This document shows positions 23,163 through 34,902 of a stretch of 64,000 nucleotides of DNA, one piece after another. The stretch spans positions 15,162,407-15,226,406 of the forward strand of contig JAVLUZ010000142.1 of NCBI GenBank assembly GCA_036768485.1, written 5' to 3'. A model generated the notes under the pieces. The model was not told the DNA's origin. It ran no database searches and saw only the letters and a program-made list of their open reading frames with translations. The translations under genes and the position numbers were made by a program. This stretch comes from Mermis nigrescens. Lineage: Eukaryota; Nematoda; Enoplea; Mermithida; Mermithidae. Each line of letters starts with the position of its first letter. Position 1 is the first letter of the stretch.

Positions 23163-23654
23163 CTAAAAGAAGTTAATTAAAAGCAAGCATTTCGTTTTAT
23201 TTTTCTCTTTTTTACTTTGTCTTCTTAAGTAACAAATGTTCCTTGAAAATATTGTAAACGATTCCAAGATCTACGGCATAAATTAAATAATTCCATCATT
23301 ACACAAGTATATGCCTTTAACAAAGCATTTAGGCCACGGTTCATTCGTTACATCAAATTAAAAAATACTCAAGCTAATTTAGCTGTAAGCGAAATTTCAA
23401 AAATAGTATTTGGTGTTTACTGAAAATGAATAAACACTATTTTAATCTGAAAAGCAAAAAAATTGAAATTGGCTAGAAAATGTTATTGAGAAAAAATTAA
23501 AATTTAAGAGTAAGAGTGACCTATAATAGTTTTGAAAATCTTTGAAAACCTCTTGGCCTATATACAGGCATATAAACGAAATCGCTTTTTATTTATGACC
23601 TAATTTTACACGATTGATCAAATCTCAGATTGTTTGGACTATAATAGTCATAAG

Positions 23655-23898
23655 CATAATGGGCGACATGAAAGTTCTGGGGGGAGGGGTGCAGGACTTT
23701 TTCAAAGGTCAAAAGTGGCCTTAAGAATGGTAGTATGGCGAAAAAACACCATTTTTCAACGTTTCTCATCGAGCACTATTCATTGGCATCAAAAAATTGC
23801 GACAAAAACAAAAAATTTTCAAAAATTGAATTCTTGGGGGTATTTAGGTTTCTGGGGGTGCATACTGTGTACCCCCAAAACCCACACGCCCAGGTATG
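23655..23898 (+). mobile_element. M1 hAT-type MITE, complete copy
   Basis: 244 bp from CATAATGGGCG to GCCCAGGTATG, with perfect flanking GTCATAAG (23647-23654 and 23899-23906). It sits in an intron. Confidence 0.8.
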
Positions 23899-23906
23899 GT
23901 CATAAG

Positions 23907-24552
23907 TGGAAATATATACAGTACGGAGGCAATAATAATCCAGAATCTAATTTAATTTATTTTTAAATATTGGCAATAGGAAGACTTCACGACGTGAGAT
24001 ATTTAGATTTGAATTAGACATAACGATTCGCATATTAGCTTCGAGTTCTAAGAGTTGTTAGATTTTTTAAACATTTTTCTAGTTTAAAAACCGTATTCAA
24101 ATCCCATAACATCTTTAATGCTTTTTCTTTCGTTGCGAAAAAATTCTAAGCAGGTCTTGGTAAGTTTTAGAATGTCTGTCAGGCTCTAGGTAGACACCTT
24201 TTTGAACTAAAATGACCTTTAAAATTGATGGCAAAAACATTTTAATAGCATTGAAATGGCCTTAAATGAAACTATTAGGCGATTCAGAGCACTTTTGCAA
24301 GAAAGTTGCGATTTTTTTATTTTTTGCCTCAATTCTGCTTTTGTAGACCGTAAAAATTGCTTTGATGATAGTTTTCGTCGATTTAAAACACTTTTGTAAG
24401 AAAGTTAGTATTTTTTTGTTTTTGACCTTGATTTTGCTTTTGTAATAAAATTTCACTTTCGGGAAACCCCCAAATCCCGACGTTCATACCTGGCCCATGC
24501 CCCCTAACCTCACGTCCTTGTTAATCACATCATACGCTTTGAGTTTTTTTAC
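23907..24552. other. Intron with duplicated segment
   Basis: 24255-24435 holds two related ~85-bp segments (CTATTAGGCGATTCAGAGCA... and GATAGTTTTCGTCGATTTAA...), a degenerate tandem duplication also related to text near 22860 and 47980. No coding signal. Confidence 0.4.
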
Positions 24553-24728
24553 CAAAATATAAAAGATGTTGTTATCTGCCTCCAGTAAATTTTTAGTCAT
24601 CGGTTGAGTAGCGGATACTGTAGAGCCGTCTAATAATTCTCCTGTTAAATCGACATATTGTATAAGCTGAGGTGTTGCGGCCGGTAAACTCGGATTAGCA
24701 GCGTAAACTCTGACTTTCTCTTTTGCAC
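24553..24728 (-). CDS. Modular gene, exon 5: hemicentin-type beta domain
   Basis: 176 bp, acceptor ...CATAGTTTAG and donor ATATTTTG|GTAAAA, phase 1 in and phase 0 out. The peptide runs AKEKVRVYAANPS...QLIQYVDLTGELLDG...EADNNIFYIL. A later, longer open stretch is intron: the GTAAAA donor gives the only reading that both fits the next exon's phase 0 and yields the family's FYIL-x-G-x-D junction. Confidence 0.8.
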
Positions 24729-25145
24729 CTAAACTATGTATAAAAGTCATGAAAAACGACGAGACGAGACGAGACATATACAGGATGACTAAAAAACGAA
24801 TGACACATTGGTCAATATAACGTCACCGCTACTTAACTAAATTGAAAGTGGTTTTGCTTAACATGAGAGCCTGTTACCTCTGCAAGAATATGGCAAACCT
24901 TCAGCTATGCTCATTAAGCTGCTCTAAATTTACACTTAATTATGTAGAAGTCGTTTTTTTCAGCTTTTTCAGATTTATTGCATAAAACAAGCTGTCTTTA
25001 TATATTCAGCCCGGTTTGTTTAATAAAAAATCAAAATTATTTGTTTGCTAATCTGTTTATTTTCATCTTGATTGTTTAGCCTACGCGAAACAGCTGCTCT
25101 CAGTTTTTAATTTGCTAGCAGTTGCTAAAAAGTGCAGCCCTTGAT

Positions 25146-25695
25146 TAGGAGCAGATTCAAGGGGGCGGGTAGGGGGCATGATTTCCGGACCTCAGTGACC
25201 ATAATTTCTCACGATGATACCTATTTATGACATTTATTTATTTTCTTGGCGACCTGGAAGCCATTTTTCTGTTCATATAGGTTTCCAAACAATTTTAACA
25301 GCAGAAACAGCTATTTTTGCATAGTTTTCTTCTATTTCCAAATAAAAATTTCGATGTTTCGCCTCAAATGCCATAAATACAGGAAATCAAGCAGTGAATC
25401 ATGCATCTAGACGTCTATCCGCCTTAATTGCACAAATTTTCCGGCGCTTCGCGCCAGATGTTTGTTAAAGTCAAAGATTTTTATTGATTTTTTCGCACAA
25501 AATTGTAGAAAATTTTAAAATTTTATAGATAAAACATTGTGTCAAAAGTGGTTTTATGTAAAAGTATACAGTGTAAAACACCGAAATAAAACGCTATTTC
25601 GCGCCTTAAGGGCAAATTTTCGAACCCATTTTTGACTGTTTTTGGAAATGTTGAGATACCGTCCTCCCCCTAGGAAAATCCTGAATCCGTCACTA
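25146..25695. mobile_element. hAT-like non-autonomous element, diverged
   Basis: The right end GAATCCGTCACTA and the left end TAGGAGCAGATTCAAGG are imperfect inverted partners of the hAT-type terminus also seen at 11565. TTTTCCGGCGCTTCGCGCC lies inside. Flanking octamers CCCTTGAT and CCCTAATG share only 5 bases, so the boundaries are tentative. Confidence 0.45.
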
Positions 25696-25703
25696 CCCTA
25701 ATG

Positions 25704-27007
25704 TCGTAAAACAAATGTGGTGAATCATAGCCAATTAAAAAGCTTTAGAATAAAAAAATCGCGCTCAAGTGTCGTAATGTAGTGTAAAGAAAGTTAGAGG
25801 TCTACAAAGCCAAATAATACTTCTGACAGATGCTTTTATTACCCCAAAACATGACTTCTGCTTAATTTAGTATCTCGCATGTCCCGTTGCTAATTCGTAA
25901 TTGCATTTATTGTGTATCTCTTCGCCTTTGCATTTTATAAGTCTAGCGTTAGTAATAAATTTCTAGATGTTAATGTTGTAAATTAAATTTCGGCACGCTC
26001 ATGCAGAAGTAATAGACTCCTCGAACAATACAAATTGCGTCTAATTCGGTCACGAATGGGAGAAGAGATGCTGTGGTCTGACGAGGCAATAAAAAACAAA
26101 TGCCATTAGAATTTTTGTTATGTAATTTATGGTTATGAATGAATTTCAGAAAATTATCATCGAGTCAAATTTTTCACAAATTTATTATATAGGACTAAGT
26201 TGCTTTCCAGAATTAAATTCTCTATTGATTACTTTTTGCCTGAGAAAAATACGTTTATGCTTTAATGATTAGTGCAGGAAGACAAATGTAAAATAAATTT
26301 TGGGACACTCTGTATAAAGAAGGTCTTTTTCGCAAAAAGACTTTATTTGAGATTTTTTAAAACATTTTTAGTACGAAAAACGAATATTTTGTAAACATCG
26401 CTACAATATCGCTACCAAATTTGGTTTAATTTTATTTTCATCATGTCAAACCCAGTAAAGAATGTTGCAGCCAAATAAACAAGTTCAAAATAAGCAGAGA
26501 ACATGTTTCTTCTGAATCTCGGTCTGAAATTGCTTTGATAAATAAATCTAAAATAAATATAAAATTGCTGACATTAGTCGAAGGTGCTCTCTGATCTAAT
26601 TTGGTCCAACAGTCTGCCAAGTTGATTTAACACGAGCCTAAAATCTGAATTTGGTGTGTAAAATTGTCGAGCAAGTTAGAAGTAGGTACCTACATAGCTA
26701 TGGTCTTCCGAAACATTTCCTTCGTTACCCCTAAAAATCATGGTCGTCCTCCAGAACGGGGAAAACGCGCGGTAAGACAGGTGCACAACGTGGCTGGTTT
26801 GGGGATAAGTCAGAACTGGCCAAACAAGAGCCCCTTTGAGTTAAAATAGCTTAAAATCGGTGAAACATCTTATGATAAAATATGATTTTTTTACCGTTTT
26901 TGACCTTAATTCTATCTTTCTCCCAAAAACTTTCCGTTTGTTTTTTTCGGGAGAAGGGAATGGAACCACACGAATGTGTCTGATGACGATGTTTTTACTT
27001 TTCCTAC
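25704..27007. other. Intron, unassigned
   Basis: AT-rich, with GGGACACTCTGTATA near 26300 resembling a mariner-type terminal repeat. No exon found. Confidence 0.4.
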
Positions 27008-27265
27008 CAATAAGAGGCGTAATCAACTCGACCGTCTTGTTATTAGCCAAGTCCGGTATAAACGTATAAACATAATCGGGAAATCCGGAGGCCGTAATGT
27101 CGTAGTCCATGCCGCAGCTACTATTCGCCTTGAACAACCATTCGCCCGGGCCAGGGGCGCTGAATTGAACCGTATTAGTCAACTGGACTAGTGTAAAAGA
27201 CATGGAACTGGTGGTCAAAATTTGAGACACTAGGTTAGATGTGGCGTAGGAAGACAACCAAATTC
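27008..27265 (-). CDS. Modular gene, exon 4: hemicentin-type beta domain core
   Basis: 258 bp, acceptor ...CCCCTTCTTACAG and donor CTTATTG|GTAGGA, phase 1 at both ends. The peptide includes VQFSAPGPGEWLFKANSSC and MDYDITASGFPDYVYTF. This is the P-x-P-G-x-W strand followed by a Y.I...G......F motif that, in hemicentins and other VWA-containing matrix proteins, follows the VWA domain. The open frame continues past the donor but the sequence there is not family-like. Confidence 0.85.
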
Positions 27266-27522
27266 CTGTAAGAAGGGGCGTAAATCAGGTTGCTGATTAT
27301 CAGAACGCCATTTTTCTGTAATAACTTTTTTATATTATTAAAAGTTAGTTATATTCTTTGCATAATTGAAACGCTGTTCTTTGTGTGATTATTCAATTCG
27401 CTTTCTAATCCCGCTGTTTTGGGAATCGATAGGTACAAGACCAAGTTTTACATAGAAAAACTCTCTTTTCTAGCTCTGTACCGTGCATGACTTGAAAAAC
27501 AAAAATTTTCATACTTAAACTT

Positions 27523-27526
<4 letters not shown>

Positions 27527-27563
<37 letters not shown>

Positions 27564-27632
27564 TAATAATAATAATAATAAATAATTATAAATAATAATA
27601 AATACTAATAAATAATAATAAATAATAATAAC
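27527..27632. repeat. (TAA)n microsatellite
   Basis: About 105 bp of TAA/AATAATAAT repeats with a few interruptions, within an intron. Confidence 0.97.
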
Positions 27633-27639
27633 TTCTAAA

Positions 27640-27925
27640 AAGTGACTTTTTTTGAACTAAAAACGATGGGTACACGTCAAAAACAACGTTTTTGACGTTT
27701 CGGACAATGCCCGTTCTTTTTAGCATAAAAACATAGAAAAATCTTGAAGTAATTTGAATAAATTGAATAAATCGAACAAAATATAGTCAAAAAATGTGTG
27801 TATGGCGCGAAGCGCCGAAACTTCAAGACTTTTGAGCCAAAAATGAGCTAAAAAGCTTAAAGTGGGACACTTTTTACTATTTTTACGAAAAATCGACAAT
27901 TCTGCGGATCAGTAGCCATTCGGGG
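27640..27925 (-). repeat. Degraded hAT-type dispersed repeat
   Basis: It contains GGCGCGAAGCGCCGAAA and a CGATGGGTACACGTCAAAAA segment that recur (reversed) near 9640-9790 and 34290-34460. The ends are not defined. Confidence 0.45.
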
Positions 27926-27982
27926 GGGGGGGTTTCGAAACCTCCCTAACCCCTCCTAGAACACGTGTGGTCGTCATAGTAC

Positions 27983-28301
27983 CTCTGTTGTCTTTTGCAT
28001 CTAAGGTAAGGTTGCATCCTTGTACGTACAACGACAATTCCGTGAGCCCCGGATCAACGGACACTCTTATCACGTGAGCGCCCGGACTATCGGCGTGACC
28101 TCGCAATAAATTGACCCTAAGGTTGGGCGTCACTTGTTGGACAGAAAATGCCGTGAATATATTGTTGAACGCTGTCATGGCTTGACCATCGGCCGAAACT
28201 TGGTACACCCAACCCCCGGACACCATTGCCACGGCGAGAAAAATATTGTAAGTGTCCTTATCTGGCTTAAAGCATCCGATGTCATACCTAATAACGTCAA
28301 C
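27983..28301 (-). CDS. Modular gene, exon 3: end of VWA domain and start of beta domain
   Basis: 319 bp, acceptor ...GTTCTCTCACAG and donor AACAGAG|GTACTA, phase 0 in and phase 1 out. It begins VDVIRYDIGCF, the last central VWA strand, followed by FLAVAMVSGGWVYQV, a VWA-terminal helix. It then enters IRVSVDPGLTELSLYVQGCN and LDAKDNRG, the VDP...L......L.D..G start of the hemicentin-type domain. It joins the exons on both sides in frame. Confidence 0.87.
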
Positions 28302-28342
28302 CTGTGAGAGAACAGGGCATTAATTCTTATTTTTATTATTTA

Positions 28343-29593
28343 CTAGTTGAGCTGCCCGGCGTTGCCCGGGCTGAACTTAGGCCTGATAGCTATATGGAAT
28401 TAATATGTCTCTTGTATTTTTTATTTTTCAAGACTTTTGATGTTTTTGGGATATTTCTAAAAAATTGTTGGTACAAACCATATTTTATTTTTTGGATTTT
28501 TTTAAAATGTCTTTTGTCAACCATTTTTTTGATCAAATCCATATTTTTGACGTTACAGAATGGTTTTGAAAATTGTTTAGCCATAATCATATTTATGATG
28601 TTCTGGGGTGTTCTGGAAATTTTTCAATAAAACCCATATTGTTGATGTTTTGGGATGTTTTGGAAAATTTTTCGTCAAACCATATTTTTGATGTTTTAGG
28701 ATGTTTTGAAAAATTTTCCGGTCAAACCATATTTTTGATGTTTTAAAAATTTTTTGTTTGTTGTAGCAAAGGGTGTCATATATCACGTGATATGTTATAG
28801 CTGATGGTATCTCCTATCTTATATCACTGCATGTTATGGCACAGACAGGGTATCTATACCAAACCTATCTTATAGCATTGCCTATCTCGTAGCACAGGGT
28901 ATCTTATATCCCATACTATCTTATAACATTGCCTATCTTGCAGCTCGGGGTATCTTATATCACTTCCTATCTTATAGCATTGCCTATCTTGTAGCACGGG
29001 GTATCTTTTATAACGTTCTATCTTATAGCATTGCCTATCTTGTAGCACGGGGTGTCTTATATCACGTCCTATCTTATAGTATTGCCTATCCTGTAGCACA
29101 GAGTATCTTATATCACGTCCTATCTTATAGCATTGCTTATCTTGTTGCACATAGTATCTCATACCATGCCTATCTTATAAAATTGCCTATGTTATAGCAT
29201 CATTTGGTTAAACCCGTATTTTGATGTTTCACAGTGCCGACCAATGCTATAACATATAACAATGTACATAGTGTCGCCAGGCATGCTCCTCTTGGCCGGG
29301 GTATCCCTATACAAACAGTATAAACTAATTTTTTTGAAAAAAATAGCAAAAAATCGGCCATCTCCCGAAATCGTGGAGGCTTATAGCACAGGGGCCAAAC
29401 CCTGCTCCCTCCCTGCCCAGGGCCAATGGGTGCGTTTGTCGAAATTTCAAGATCGCTACGGCTCCTTCCCCATTGGACCGACCTCGGCCCAAAATATCAG
29501 CCCACCAAATTTCATTGGGCCGGAGCCAACCCGGCACAAACATACGAACATACATACATACAAACAAACAAACTTTCAAAAATATATAGTAGA
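28343..29593 (-). mobile_element. Helitron-type element (family A), reverse copy
   Basis: Read on the minus strand it starts TCTACTATATATTTTTGAAA after an A (29594) and ends with the hairpin GCCCGGGCAACGCCGGGC followed by AGCTCAACTAG and then T (28342). A|TC...CTRR|T, with a GC hairpin ~10 bases before the end, is the Helitron hallmark. Inside are a CAAACAAACATAC-type tract, a 52-bp minisatellite and ~40-bp repeats. No Rep/helicase frame, so non-autonomous. Family A sequence also occurs inside the Helitrons at 41362-46187. Confidence 0.78.
28790..29200 (-). repeat. ~52-bp minisatellite inside Helitron A
   Basis: About eight units whose minus strand reads CTATAAGATAGGACGTGATA, then TAAGATACCCCGTGCTACAA and GATAGGCAATG. 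The same unit is tandemly repeated at about 42830-43330 and 45360-45540 on the plus strand. Confidence 0.9.
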
Positions 29594-29799
29594 TTTACTA
29601 TACAGTTGTGCGGTATGACCTATATATAATAAATAGTGTGACCTATTTAATATATTACTGCTGTGCGGTATGACCTATTTAAATGCAGCCGCAAATAAAA
29701 GGTCAAGCGCATTCTCGGAAATTCTTAATAGCAAATAAACAAAAACATAGGGGAGAGTGCTTGACGACTGGGTGAAAAAACAACTAAATATAAAACGTG

Positions 29800-30300
29800 T
29801 ATAGGCCCATTTATATTTCGTCCGGCTCCGTCCGATTTGGTGTCGGAATGCAAAAATTAACAAAACCGCTGCGGCACGCTCCCGCACGAATCCGGCATTA
29901 TCCGGCGTCATGCGGCACGCGTTCGACTTTCCCACGCGCGTGACGTCATAATCTGTGCCGCAATGCGGCTTTTTTGCCGGAACGGACAAGTTGAGTTGGT
30001 CTCAACTTTCATCCGTCCGGCACACATGAAATGAAAAGGACAGCGTAAAAAATCATTATTTTTAGCAGACTGCCGTGTTTGTTGCGGTGCAAATATTGAT
30101 TTTTAGCCGGAAGAAGCCGGATGAAGTATGAATGAAAGTCGGATTGGCTGTCTGATCCGGCGCCTCGCGGCGCCGCATGCCGCATCTCGCCGGGACTCGT
30201 GCCGCACACTGCCGCATGTGGCTTTGTCCGGCAAGAGTCCGGCGGGGTACAGCATGCGGCGCCGCGCGGCGCTGGATCGGACGAAGTATGAATAGGCCTT
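29800..30300. mobile_element. GC-rich TIR element, PIF/Harbinger-like in outline
   Basis: The left end (GGCCCATTTATATTTCGTCC) and right end (GGACGAAGTATGAATAGGCC) are inverted partners. The interior is unusually GC-rich for this window, with many GCCGCA/TCCGGC and GGCGCCGC palindromes. Possible TWA-type flanks are not exact. No transposase. Confidence 0.5.
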
Positions 30301-30364
30301 ACGTAAAGTGGAGCAAATTCTCGGAAATGCTTAATAGCAAAATGGGATCAGCGCTTGTCAGTTT

Positions 30365-30550
30365 CATTGTAAGGCGAAAGTTCCTGGGGGAGGGGCGAAA
30401 CATCCGAGTTGCGAAATGTTTGGGAGCGAAACATCTGGGGGCGAAATGTGTAGGGGCGATAGCTCCGGGGGCAAAACATACCTGGGGGCAAAATGTCGGG
30501 GGCGAAATGTTGCGATCAAAATGTCGGGGGCGAATCCTCCGGATGCCGGA
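30365..30550. repeat. Short degenerate tandem repeat GGGGGCGAAATGT
   Basis: Ten or so 15-20-bp units of the form GGGGGCGAAA(C/T)(A/G)T. Translations of it are not genes. Confidence 0.7.
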
Positions 30551-30725
30551 CTTATGAATACTTTTGTTAATTTTCTTTTCGTTGGTTTGAATATTTTATG
30601 CCTTATTTAGTTTTTGCTTCAAGACTGCAACTACTTCCACCGATTCCACAAATTATGTTCTTGGTAATTCGTGTTTTCCTATCGTTATCCAAAACGAAAT
30701 TTTTCATTCAATAAATAATTGTTAC

Positions 30726-31110
30726 CAGGCCCGTATCCAGGGTTCGGGAAAGGTAAGGAGGGGGTGCGACCCAATATAAATTAGTCTATATCTCAGAAAA
30801 TTCGTCGGGATCGATCCCGAAAACTCGTTTTTTCGACGTTTTTAGACATACTCTATCCATTAAGATCATAAAATTCGAACGTAAAAAGACAGGCTATGAA
30901 AAGTGTGATTTTTTTCGTCGCGCTTGGGCCAGGATTATGGATAATACTGCATCCGACGCGGAAGCGCCGAAAATTTGAAGATTTTGTGACAATTTGACAA
31001 TTTGACAATGACAATGACAATTCCCCATCCTTCCGTGTATTATCTTATCTTTCAGAATTTTTTTCGGCCAAGGGGGGGCGGCCGCCCCCGCCCCCTTAAG
31101 TACGGCCCCG
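30726..31110. mobile_element. hAT-like MITE (385 bp)
   Basis: The ends CAGGCCCGTATCCAGGG and TAAGTACGGCCCCG are inverted partners. Flanks ATTGTTAC (30718-30725) and ATTGTTGT (31111-31118) match at 6 of 8 bases. The internal GCGGAAGCGCCGAAAAT motif is shared with other hAT relics here. Confidence 0.65.
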
Positions 31111-31118
31111 ATTGTTGT

Positions 31119-32130
31119 TCAATACAGAGTAACACAATTATGCGTGCGTTGTTAGTATAGTATGAACAAAACGTTGGGCTTTCCATTTTGCAATATTTAG
31201 TGGCATCTTCAGAATAATTGAAATGTTTTCGCATTAAAATTTAAATTTTGTTTGATTAAGTTTAGATTTTATAATTCTGAAATTTCAGGATTTCAACCTG
31301 TCAAAAATATTACCGGAAGAAACCATTGATTTATTTGGTTTTAAAGTCAGAAAAAGATCACTCGCGATATCGATTAAATGGTAGAATTCGCATCCGATGG
31401 GGCAAAATCGCTAAAAATAGCACGAAAAATTTAATTCGGGATCTATCGATTTAAAGAGTCATTCAGATTCTTGGGGAGGGTGTACAGACATCCCAGACCC
31501 CCACACCCATGTGTGGTGGCTGGTCCACAATACTTTACGATGTGTTTATATAATTGTTTAGGAATGCCAAAGGCAAATTTAATTTTTAGACGCTCTGCGC
31601 CTTTCTGTATTTAATAAGATCATCAAGTAACTAAATAATTTAGGAGAAATTTTCGCAGCTTTTTGAAATCATGTACACTTGAGCCCGATCATGTAATGCT
31701 GGCTTTTGTATGTTAAGCGAAGTCAGCTTTAGACCGTATATCAATTTCCACGATTTTTCTCACTTTACTCTTATTTCGTTATTTTAAAATTGCATAGTTT
31801 TTTACATTTTAGAGAAAAGTTCATTGTCAGAAAAGTCGCACGCAAACACTTACCTTTAATGGTTTTTTGAGCCCAAGAGCTGCTGTTAAAAATTTTTAGG
31901 GTCGCAATCTCTCAGAATTCTTATGTTGTACACGACTCGATTAAGAGAGAGTCATTATGATATTGCAGTTCAAGTTACCCCCCCCTCTCCAGCCTTCTTC
32001 CACACAACCGACCTTGAATCTTCAGACATAAATTTCGGGTCAACTCTGGCTTACTTTTCATTCCCACAAAGACTAAAATTTGGTTATTTTTCAACGAATT
32101 TTACAATAAATTTTTTATTTATTCCGTTAC
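31119..32130. other. Intron, unassigned
   Basis: 31430-31520 is a fragment of an M1-like end (CACACCCATGTGTGG). The rest is AT-rich without recognised features. Confidence 0.45.
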
Positions 32131-32372
32131 TCGACATTGTCTCTCAGCCAAAGCGTTAAATAGAGATTCCTGATCACTTCCGGTGATGTCTACCGTATTG
32201 GTGTATACGATCCAGTAAAGTACACATCGTTTGGTAGCTTTTGACATGGCTTGAATAAGAACCTTCCATCCCATTGGATTGCACTTTGGGGTTAGGATTC
32301 CGGGTGACGCGGCGTATGTTGTCAGATAATCAATAAAAGTTTCAGAATTCGGGGTGTCTTGCAGAACGACGT
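32131..32372 (-). CDS. Modular gene, exon 2: middle of VWA domain
   Basis: 242 bp, acceptor ...TTGTGCATTTCAG and donor TGTCGA|GTAACG, phase 1 in and phase 0 out. It encodes DVVLQDTPNSETFIDYL...GWKVLIQAMSKATKRCVLYW and TNTVDITGSDQ. This follows the VWA pattern of an amphipathic helix, a hydrophobic strand and a metal-site loop containing D. The first codon is completed by the G that ends exon 1. Confidence 0.85.
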
Positions 32373-33789
32373 CTGAAATGCACAATTCGAAATTTAAGCA
32401 TAAGGTCATTTCTGACTGATTTGATGATTTTATATTATAATTTTTTATATTTTTGTTTAATTTGCAGTTTTGTTTTAGGTTTATGATTTTAGCACGATTA
32501 GAACGAAATCCATATACTTATGCTGGTTTTCCGATAGGAGAATATAGTTGATAAAAAATACTTCAAAATCGACGTCGTTTTATTTAATAAGTACATAAGA
32601 AAACCTTATGCATATTTAAGTCTACCTGAAGCAAATATGTTATCTTATATATTTTACGCCCTCAAGGGAAAATTCTTTAACCAAATGGCCAGTTTGATTG
32701 ATAACATCGTATACGATTGCACAATTCGAAACTATCAAAAATTGAATAGAATAAGTTTTCTATCTTTAAGTTCCTTTCAGTTTTATTAAAACAAAACGAG
32801 CGGAGCAGACACGCATCCGCGCGCTTCAGGCCCTTTTGAATAGAAAAGTGGAAAGCTTTTTGGAGAAAATGAGGCAAAATAAAATCGAAATTGACTGAAA
32901 ATCAAATATTTTTCTGCAAAAGGGCTCAAAAATGATCATATTTATTGATTAACATACCTTTTGCTCTATTTTAGCACATATACTATTTTTGAGCCCATTT
33001 TGGCTCAAAAAGCTCTTATAGACTCAATCCAGACCGGCCGTTCTGTACATCTAAGCGAGGTGTGACCGGATTTTCAGAGACGCTACTGCGTATTAATTTT
33101 ATTGAAATGGACATAAAAAAGACTTCAGAGATTCCTCTAGATCAAGTGAAGTACAGATCATTTGTAGAATTACTTGATAATCGACTATATTCTGATTCAT
33201 TTCGAATAATCTGTCTTCACTAGCAGTGGAGAAATTTTAGCGAGCTCTACGAAAATGCAACAAAATGTATCATGCATGTAAAAGTTATCATCATTTCGAT
33301 ATTAGTAAAATATTGTGGGCGCCGTGCAAGTTTAAGCAACTTCTGTGGTCTACACACATTCGTGAACGAATAGCAAAAAAGGCCGTCGGAAAACGTGGAT
33401 TACAATTTCATCAACGCCCCTATATTGGTTTCTCTGGACCCTTCAGCATTTTCTATTTAGTAAGCGAATAGGAGTGCTTATGCAATTTGAATGGAGCCGT
33501 TTATAATTTAAAAATTGGAAAAACAACAAATAAAAAAGTAAACAAAATAAATTAATCATTTAATATGTGTCGCTCGAGCGGGGTTGTTTGAACAACTCGA
33601 AATATTTTTCCCTTGCAACTTTTTTCAAAGGCGCATGCGTAAATATAAAACGAATATGATGCGTAAATTACGAGGAATTAAATTTGCATATTCAAATTTG
33701 ACTCAGCAAACAAATGTTAGCTACATATACCAAACCGTAAAAAAATAAAAAACATAAAACAAATAAGATAAAATTCTTAAAAAAATTAC
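32373..33789. other. Intron, unassigned
   Basis: Includes a fragment (32870-33040) of the dispersed repeat with CTCAAAAATGATCATA...GACCGGCCGTTCTGTACAT ends. No exon recognised. Confidence 0.45.
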
Positions 33790-34104
33790 CGTAGCCCCAA
33801 TATTGACCCAAAATATATCCATTGACCCTGGCCGACTCTACCGCGGTGAGCATGGACACCAACGCCTGAATGGCCGAAACTATGGCCGGCTTGACCGAAT
33901 TCATCGCATTCGAACCGTCCAATAAAAAGCCAAAAGTAACTCGAGGGTCCACCACGCCGATAGGCGTCGGCGAGTCTGCAGGGACCGTGAGATTTTGGGA
34001 AGGCGGTAATTGAGACCCCGGCGGCATTGATGAATTACCCGCCAAAGGCTTGGCCCCAGGAGGCGGAGTTTGACACTCAGGCAAAGTAGGCAAAATCTCG
34101 CATT
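33790..34104 (-). CDS. Modular gene, exon 1 found: start of VWA domain
   Basis: 315 bp, acceptor ...CGTTTAAAACAG and donor GGCTACG|GTAATT, phase 1 in and phase 1 out. A Cys/Pro/Gly-rich lead (CEILPTLPECQTPPP) is followed by DPRVTFGFLLDGSNAMNSVK, the first VWA strand and MIDAS loop. The MIDAS motif DxSxS reads DGSNA, so the third residue is Ala and metal binding may be weakened. The incoming phase means there is at least one more exon upstream, probably with the signal peptide; none could be identified. This and the eleven downstream exons form one minus-strand gene for a secreted or membrane-bound extracellular protein. Confidence 0.85.
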
Positions 34105-34902
34105 CTGTTTTAAACGACGTTTATTTAAGCTATAGCACAAAAAGCGTGTAGATTAAAAACCGAAATATGCATACGAGTATGGATGTCAAAGCTGACTTTT
34201 AATCAAAAATTTCTAAAATTTCGTAAATTTGTTCTGGAAAAGACGAATAACGCATTACGACCATTTTCTAGAATACTATTTGAATAGGTGCTATTTTAAG
34301 CGTTTTTTGCTACGTATTTGCTGCTGAATTGAACCGAATTTTTCTGATATCTTTTCGAAACTGTTTTATGTTTTAACGCTCTGCAGAGATGGCATTGTCA
34401 GAAAGACGAAAAATGATGTTTTCGATGCGTTTGCACCTCTTTTTTGAGCCGAAAAATCGTTACTTCAGAATTTTACTCCTCCTAGAATTCTCATGCTGTG
34501 CATGCCTAATTCTTACGTATTGGTAGTTTATGCAGGTATTGTATCGTAACAGACTCGTATACGATTTTTCACGATCGGGCAATAATAATCTGATAATAAT
34601 AGTCGCAATCTGACGCATCCGTTTACCCAAGGGCTAAACCTTTCCTACTTTCTTGCGAACATTATGAATTTGTGTTACTCTTGTTAATTTTTTCAAAAAT
34701 TATATTCCCATTTTATCTTTTTTTGACTTTTCTATTTAGTTTGCCTACCCATTTCTTTGTTTGGGAATGTTTGTCTTGGAAATTTTAAGCATAGGAATGT
34801 TTTACAGTATAATGATTTGTTTGAAAATGGTTCGTCGCGCGCAGCACCTAAAACATTCTTTCAAGAGAACAAAAAAGTTGCTCTCCCTTTCCTTTTACGC
34901 CT
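34105..34902. other. Intron or flank with hAT relic
   Basis: 34230-34510 is the same degraded repeat seen at 9570-9850 (GAAAGACGAAAAATGATG..., GAATTCTCATGCTGTGCATG). No coding signal. Confidence 0.45.

Noticed and set aside
28854..29162. Long frame of repeated CYKIGRDIRY-type peptide, and its partner at 43112-43630
   Set aside because: Translation of the 52-bp and ~40-bp Helitron minisatellites.
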